A stretch of DNA of 64,000 bases from Chlamydiota bacterium (GTDB taxonomy: Bacteria > Chlamydiota > Chlamydiia > Chlamydiales > Rhabdochlamydiaceae). The position numbers and the translations under genes were made by a program. The notes beneath the pieces were generated by a model that was given only the letters and a program-made list of their open reading frames with translations, was not told where the DNA came from and searched no databases. Of the stretch, positions 59,587-64,000 are shown piece by piece (the stretch's first letter is position 1; each line of letters starts with the position of its first letter). The DNA is taken from NCBI GenBank assembly GCA_013287985.1, contig JABDCT010000003.1, positions 29,280-93,279 on the forward strand, in the 5' to 3' direction.

Positions 59587-60483
59587 ATGTTTAAAGTGAT
59601 TAGAAGATTCCTCCTATTTGTGATGCTCGGCCTTGTAATGGCGAGTTGCGAAAATAACATGGTCATCATCAATGATGTCGATGAACGCGAAGCCAATGAA
59701 ATCGTCGTCTTTTTGGCGAGCAAAGGCATTACCGCGCTGAAAACCCCATCTCCTACGACTGCCGGACCCGCTGCCGGACCTGAAGTCACTATGAAATACA
59801 GCATCGCCGTCGATGCGAATCGCTCGGTAGATGCCATGGCCATCTTGAATAGAAACGGCCTGCCGCGTAAAAAATCGCCCAACCTCCTCGAACTATTTGC
59901 CAAGTCTGGCCTAATCTCCTCTGAAAGAGAAGAGACGATCCGCTACCAGGCAGGTCTCGCCGCGCAGATCGCCGGCACGATCCGCAAGATCGATGGCGTG
60001 ATCGATGCCGACGTAGAGCTCTCCATCCCACCGGAGGAAACCGGTCTTCCTGGAACAGCGGCCACTACGCCTAAACGCGTGACTGCAGCCGTCTATGTCA
60101 AGCACCAGGGAGTTCTCGACGACCCCAACAGCCATCTCGTGACCAAGATCAAGCGCCTCGTCGCCGGCAGCATTCCCGGGCTCGATGTCAACGACGTAAC
60201 CGTCATTGCCGACCGCGCGCGCTTCACCGACATTTCTCTGACTGAGCTCAAAGAAGAGATCACACCCAAAGGCAAAGAGTACGTCAGCATCTGGTCGATT
60301 GTGATCAACAAAACATCCGCTGCCAGATTCCGCACCGTCTTCTTCATCCTCATTGCAGCTACCATTGCGTTTGCCCTGTTCGTCGCCTGGCTGATCTGGA
60401 AAGTCTATCCCATCATCCGCCAAAAAGGAGGATGGAAAAAGCTGCTTAGCCCTGCTCCATTTGACGGATCCTCCAAAGATTAG
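59587..60483 (+). CDS. sctJ: Type III secretion inner-ring lipoprotein SctJ
   Basis: A 298-residue homologue of YscJ/PrgK (CdsJ), which forms the periplasmic inner-membrane ring of the injectisome. The lipobox is LVMASC (Cys about 21), followed by the ring-building domains (DVDEREANEIVVFLASKG, IRYQAGLAAQIAGTIRKIDG, VTAAVYVKHQG) and a C-terminal membrane helix (FFILIAATIAFALFVAWLIW). The start is uncertain: ATG 59587 has GAGG too close, and GTG 59596 is an alternative. It heads the cluster sctJ-K?-L-R-S-T. Confidence 0.94.
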   Translation: MFKVIRRFLLFVMLGLVMASCENNMVIINDVDEREANEIVVFLASKGITALKTPSPTTAGPAAGPEVTMKYSIAVDANRSVDAMAILNRNGLPRKKSPNLLELFAKSGLISSEREETIRYQAGLAAQIAGTIRKIDGVIDADVELSIPPEETGLPGTAATTPKRVTAAVYVKHQGVLDDPNSHLVTKIKRLVAGSIPGLDVNDVTVIADRARFTDISLTELKEEITPKGKEYVSIWSIVINKTSAARFRTVFFILIAATIAFALFVAWLIWKVYPIIRQKGGWKKLLSPAPFDGSSKD

Positions 60484-60491
60484 GTGATTGC

Positions 60492-61340
60492 ATGCGGCCT
60501 TCACCCCTGATGGTTTGTAAGGCTCTGTTAGAGAGCGTAGACCTAGATCAGCAGAGCAAACTCCTCGCCCTGCTATCCACAGATGACCAGAAAGAGATCG
60601 AATCACTGCCCTCCGCAGGACTCTCGCGTGAGGAAAAACTCATCAAAGAAGATGAGCTAGAACGCATCCACTATTCCTGGCTCGCGCCCTTTTTGCGCAC
60701 CTTGAGCGAATCCGACCTGCGCTTTTTTCTCGCCGCTCTCGGCCCCGCCCAAGTGAAAGGTCTGCAAGAGCAGCTCCGCTTCTCCAACCATCTTCCCACC
60801 CTCACAAAACCGGCGAGAGGCTACCTGCGCTCCCATCTCTTCAAACAACTAACGAGCGAACTCCTGCCCATCGAACTCCTGCCGCCCTCTTCCTACAATA
60901 TCCTCCTCCGCCTAAACGATGCGCAGCTCCTCGAAGTGATTGTCTACTTGGGCCTCTACGACCTCGCCTTTGAGATGCGGCAGATCATCGCAACCTCCAT
61001 ACTCAAAGAGATCCTCAATGCACTGCCCCCGCGCCAATCGGAATTCGTACAAAAAGAGATGCTAGAGCCGGAAGAGCTGATCTTCAAGCGCCTCTTTCTA
61101 CAAGGCTGGGATGGCACACCCGCTACGCTTGCCAAATTAGTCGAAGAGCGCGGACTCGAGCGCCTGGGAGCAGCGCTTTATGACTGCGACAGCAATTTCC
61201 TCTGGTACCTGACGCACCAGATGGAGATGCTGCGCGCCACGCACCTGCTCAAGTACTGCACTCGAGCACAGAATGCCCGCGCCCTCAAGCGCTTAAATGA
61301 ACAATATCTCAAAATCCTCTCCTACCTGGGACATATATGA
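60492..61340 (+). CDS. Type III secretion accessory protein, possible SctK (CT560 position)
   Basis: A 282-residue soluble, helix-rich protein located between sctJ and sctL. The same slot in C. trachomatis holds CT560 (from memory). By position it may be the SctK-type sorting-platform adaptor that bridges SctL/SctQ and the inner ring, but the sequence shows no diagnostic motif I can name. The start lies 8 bases after sctJ and the end overlaps sctL by ATGA, so it is part of the same translation-coupled operon. Confidence 0.72.
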   Translation: MRPSPLMVCKALLESVDLDQQSKLLALLSTDDQKEIESLPSAGLSREEKLIKEDELERIHYSWLAPFLRTLSESDLRFFLAALGPAQVKGLQEQLRFSNHLPTLTKPARGYLRSHLFKQLTSELLPIELLPPSSYNILLRLNDAQLLEVIVYLGLYDLAFEMRQIIATSILKEILNALPPRQSEFVQKEMLEPEELIFKRLFLQGWDGTPATLAKLVEERGLERLGAALYDCDSNFLWYLTHQMEMLRATHLLKYCTRAQNARALKRLNEQYLKILSYLGHI

Positions 61341-61963
61341 AGTTCTTTTCCCTCATTTATCAAGGCGAAGTCCACCCTTCCACCGATGAAAAGATCATCC
61401 CCGCTGAAAGCTACAGCACCCTGCTCGATGCGGCGCAAGTGCTGGAGAAGGCGCAGGAAGACGCCAAGCGCCTTATAGAAGAAGCCCAAGCCGAGGGCGA
61501 GAGAATGCGCGAAGCAGCGCGCCAAGAGGGCTTTGAAGAAGGCCTATCCAAACTAAACGACGCGATCATGACTCTAGACGGCGGCGTTAAACGCATGGAG
61601 CACGAGCTGCAGCGCATGGTCCTTCCCCTGGCAATGAGCGCGGCAAAAAAAATCGTCGCACACGAACTTGAATCATCCCCTGAGACGATCGTCGATATCG
61701 TCATGCAAGCGCTCGCGCCTGCAACGCAGAGCTACCGCGTCACGATCTTTGTGAGCAAAAAAGACAAAGAGCTGATCGAAAAAGAGCGTCCCAAGATCGC
61801 CAAGATCCTGCCGCACGTCCAAGTGCTAAACATCCAGGAAAGAGCCGACATCGCCCCTGGAGGATGCATCATCCAGACCGAGAAGGGCATGATCAATGCC
61901 GAGCTAGAAAACCAATGGACCGCACTCGAGCGCGCCTTCGAAAAATATTTTAAAAATCAATAG
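61337..61963 (+). CDS. sctL: Type III secretion stator protein SctL
   Basis: A 208-residue homologue of YscL/FliH (CdsL), which binds and regulates the secretion ATPase. The middle is a long Ala/Glu-rich coiled coil (AAQVLEKAQEDAKRLIEEAQ, GERMREAARQEGFEEG), and the C-terminal part (AKKIVAHELESSPETIVDIV, ADIAPGGCIIQTEKG) is the conserved ATPase-binding domain. It starts at an ATGA junction with the preceding gene. The ATPase SctN is not in this window. Confidence 0.9.
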   Translation: MKFFSLIYQGEVHPSTDEKIIPAESYSTLLDAAQVLEKAQEDAKRLIEEAQAEGERMREAARQEGFEEGLSKLNDAIMTLDGGVKRMEHELQRMVLPLAMSAAKKIVAHELESSPETIVDIVMQALAPATQSYRVTIFVSKKDKELIEKERPKIAKILPHVQVLNIQERADIAPGGCIIQTEKGMINAELENQWTALERAFEKYFKNQ

Positions 61964-61966
61964 AAA

Positions 61967-62035
61967 GGAAATAACAGGATATTAGGATAGTCAGGATAAA
62001 AATCATCCTGACTATCCTAATATCCTGTTATTTCC
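61967..62035. repeat. Family 3 palindrome (AGGAT repeat), copy III
   Basis: A perfect inverted repeat with 31-base arms (61967-61997 and 62005-62035) around a 7-base loop. The left arm reads GGAAATAACAGGATATTAGG then ATAGTCAGGAT. It splits the type III operon between sctL and sctR. With no T-tract it is unlikely to be a strong terminator, but it could attenuate or stabilise the transcript. 62036-62115 holds no other feature. Confidence 0.9.
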
Positions 62036-62115
62036 CTTTTAACCCGATGTATGTACGTGCACGATTTTTTGTGTGGACTTGAGTTTAATCGATCGATCTT
62101 TCACAATGGCGACAA

Positions 62116-62904
62116 ATGACCCCTAAGCGCATTGCTATCTTCCTTTTTTTTGCTCTTTTGTGCACCGCAGGACTCTATGCACAAAACCCCGCAGAACAGC
62201 TCTTAAACGCGATCCCAGGCGGAGCACAAGAAGTCGGACAGCCCAAACTGCTCACCCAGCTCGCCGTCCTCGCCGGTCTTGCCATATTGCCCTTCGCGAT
62301 CATGCTGCTCACTTCCTATGTCAAGATCATCATCGTGTTATCGCTCTTGCGCAACGCCCTCGGCGTGCAGCAGACACCCCCCAACCCTGTGCTCAACGGC
62401 ATTGCTCTCTTGATGACGATCTACGTGATGTTCCCGACAGGCCTCGCCATGTATAAAGCCGGCGGCGCCTATATCGAGCAGAACGCCCCCACTGAGCTGA
62501 TATCGGGTCCAACGGCAACCTATATCATGAATGTCGCTGACAAATCCAAAGAGCCGCTCCGCGGATTCTTGCAGAGAAACACCTCCGGCAAGCACATGAC
62601 CAGCTTTTACCAGCTTGCTTATAGAACATTTCCTCCTGAATACAAAGAGAAGCTCAAGCCGACCGACTTCATCATTCTCGTCCCCGCCTTTATCACCTCT
62701 CAGCTCAAAGCGGCGTTCGAAATCGGTGTACTGATCTATCTCCCCTTCTTTGTCATCGATCTTGTGACGTCCAACATCCTGCTCGCCATGGGTATGATGA
62801 TGCTTTCACCGCTCACGATCGCGCTACCCTTAAAACTACTTCTGCTTGTGATGGTCGATGGCTGGACGCTGATCATTCAGGGACTCGTATTATCATTTAG
62901 GTGA
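62116..62904 (+). CDS. sctR: Type III secretion export-gate protein SctR
   Basis: A 262-residue membrane protein (YscR/FliP, CdsR) of the export gate. It starts with a signal-like helix and a periplasmic part, then has QLAVLAGLAILPFAIMLLTS, KIIIVLSLLRNALGVQQTPP (family signature), FIILVPAFITSQLKAAFEIG and LAMGMMMLSPLTIALPLKLL. It works with SctS and SctT, encoded directly downstream, to form the pore. Confidence 0.96.
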   Translation: MTPKRIAIFLFFALLCTAGLYAQNPAEQLLNAIPGGAQEVGQPKLLTQLAVLAGLAILPFAIMLLTSYVKIIIVLSLLRNALGVQQTPPNPVLNGIALLMTIYVMFPTGLAMYKAGGAYIEQNAPTELISGPTATYIMNVADKSKEPLRGFLQRNTSGKHMTSFYQLAYRTFPPEYKEKLKPTDFIILVPAFITSQLKAAFEIGVLIYLPFFVIDLVTSNILLAMGMMMLSPLTIALPLKLLLLVMVDGWTLIIQGLVLSFR

Positions 62905-62911
62905 GGTTCAG

Positions 62912-63184
62912 ATGTTCACAGCCGAAATCTACCAGCTCTCCTATCAGGCGCTGCTGCTTATCCTCATTCTTTCTGGACCACCCATTCTGATCAGCACCAT
63001 TCTCGGCCTTATGGTGGCGGTCTTCCAGGCGGCGACACAGATCCAGGAGCAGACCCTCTCATTCATGATCAAGCTGTTTGCGGTCATTCTCACTCTGCTG
63101 TTCATGGGTGGATGGCTCGGCGCCCAGATCTTCCAATTTGCTAATAACATCCTCACCAATTTCCCCAAGTGGACCTCAAGCTGA
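62912..63184 (+). CDS. sctS: Type III secretion export-gate protein SctS
   Basis: A 90-residue two-helix protein (YscS/FliQ, CdsS) with LILSGPPILISTILGLMVAV and QAATQIQEQTLSFMIKLFAV, the family signatures. It lies 7 bases after sctR and 3 before sctT. Confidence 0.96.
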   Translation: MFTAEIYQLSYQALLLILILSGPPILISTILGLMVAVFQAATQIQEQTLSFMIKLFAVILTLLFMGGWLGAQIFQFANNILTNFPKWTSS

Positions 63185-63187
63185 TAT

Positions 63188-64000
63188 ATGCCCGGCTCAC
63201 CTACAGAAGATTACGTCTCCCTCTTCCTGAGCCTTCCGAACATGACGCCCATGGCGCTTTTATCCGCTTTTTTCCTCGGCCTGATGCGTATGGCCCCCAT
63301 CGTATCGATGGTCCCATTTTTAGGATCGCGGCTGCCCGGCGGCGTGAAAATCGGCCTCGCCATTTCGCTCGTGCTGATCCTTCTTCCTCACCTCATGCAG
63401 ACCGTCACGACGACACTCGACTTTAACATGCTCTACGTCGGATACGCACTGAAAGAGCTTCTCATCGGCGTGATGCTCGCCTTTCTCGCCACCATCCCCT
63501 TTTACATCGCCACCAGCGCGGGATCGCTCATCGACTTCCAACGCGGCTCCTCGTCGCTCCAGGTGACAGATCCCTTCATGCAAACACAGACCTCATCGAT
63601 CGGTAACCTGTTTAACTACACCATGATCCTCGTCTTCTTTCAAGTGGGTGGACTGTTCGTCTTCCTCAACGTGCTCATCTACTCATTCACGGTACTGCCG
63701 GTAGATCAGTTCGTCCCGATAACGTTTTTCAACTTAGCTACGCCCTTCTGGAAAACCATCGTAGGGCTCCTCACACGTCTGACAGCTGTTTCCATACAGC
63801 TCGCAGCTCCTTCGCTCGTGTCGATTCTGATGTGCGAAATGTTTCTCGGCATCGCCAATCGATTAGCTCCACAAGTGCAGATCGTATTTCTCGGCATGTC
63901 ACTTAAATCACTGCTCGGCCTCGGACTGCTTTTCAGCGCATGGTTTTTCATCTTGCAGCAGATGGGCAAGCAATCGATCTACTGGATGCACGATCTCGAA
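63188..64000 (+). CDS. sctT: Type III secretion export-gate protein SctT (3' end cut by window)
   Basis: An open frame from ATG 63188 runs to the last base without a stop (271 codons). It encodes a polytopic protein of the YscT/FliR type, with MALLSAFFLGLMRMAPIVSM, IATSAGSLIDFQRGSS and the signature ANRLAPQVQIVFLGMSLKSL. Homologues have about 290 residues, so perhaps 15-25 are missing. It lies 3 bases after sctS. Confidence 0.93.
   Translation, partial: MPGSPTEDYVSLFLSLPNMTPMALLSAFFLGLMRMAPIVSMVPFLGSRLPGGVKIGLAISLVLILLPHLMQTVTTTLDFNMLYVGYALKELLIGVMLAFLATIPFYIATSAGSLIDFQRGSSSLQVTDPFMQTQTSSIGNLFNYTMILVFFQVGGLFVFLNVLIYSFTVLPVDQFVPITFFNLATPFWKTIVGLLTRLTAVSIQLAAPSLVSILMCEMFLGIANRLAPQVQIVFLGMSLKSLLGLGLLFSAWFFILQQMGKQSIYWMHDLE

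Overview
The window comes from a member of the Chlamydiae, most likely an amoeba-associated ('environmental') chlamydia rather than a Chlamydia sensu stricto. The evidence is a set of gene blocks that, from memory, match C. trachomatis order: nrdR-dksA-lspA; metal ABC transporter-rplU-rpmA-obgE; tsp-rpsL-rpsG-fusA-rpsJ; nifU-nifS-gpmA-pseudouridine synthase with birA/rodA; hemH next to a FliY-like binding protein; and the type III secretion run sctJ-K?-L-R-S-T. Alongside these are genes typical of larger chlamydial genomes: an F-box protein, a sialidase-like protein, inclusion-membrane-like proteins, and eukaryote-type glycosyltransferases. The family cannot be settled from the sequence alone.

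Layout. 1-5.7 kb: the tail of a P1B-type ATPase, asd, an MFS exporter, then RNA-modification genes on the minus strand. 5.8-8.4 kb: two small chlamydia-specific genes and an F-box gene. 8.6-13.3 kb: the cinA-lspA-dksA-nrdR operon, a small secreted protein, an exported GNAT and tRNA-Ser. 13.5-18.8 kb: a metal ABC transporter, three unlisted tiny basic genes, rplU-rpmA-obgE and an exported nuclease. 18.9-24.1 kb: a BON lipoprotein, a flavin monooxygenase, a HAD hydrolase, the sialidase-like gene and tRNA-Phe. 24.1-29.7 kb: tsp and the str operon. 29.8-34.4 kb: accessory membrane proteins, a MazG-like gene, orphan higA and a phosphodiesterase-like protein. 34.4-36.3 kb: rodA and birA. 36.3-41.0 kb: a tight five-gene operon of glycosyltransferases and methyltransferases, each with an N-terminal signal sequence or anchor. 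41.1-46.3 kb: nifU, a degenerate nifS, gpmA, a pseudouridine synthase and phosphate uptake. 46.3-48.4 kb: three proteins with C-terminal membrane segments. 48.4-53.9 kb: hemH, a binding lipoprotein, glgP and a transhydrogenase. 54.0-58.2 kb: a heptosyltransferase-like gene, an Inc-like pair and a GT2. 58.3-64 kb: an AAA ATPase and the type III secretion operon, cut by the window end inside sctT.

Two features stand out. First, the 36.3-41.0 kb operon looks like an exported glycan-modification system with GT17, GT4 and GT90 enzymes plus two methyltransferases. Second, at least ten intergenic palindromes fall into three families plus one singleton. The two large families have uniform lengths (about 163 and 168 bp), arms of about 80 bp, compensatory changes between arms, and tips that are symmetric within each copy but different between loci. 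Several tips carry the stop codon or ribosome-binding site of the adjoining gene.
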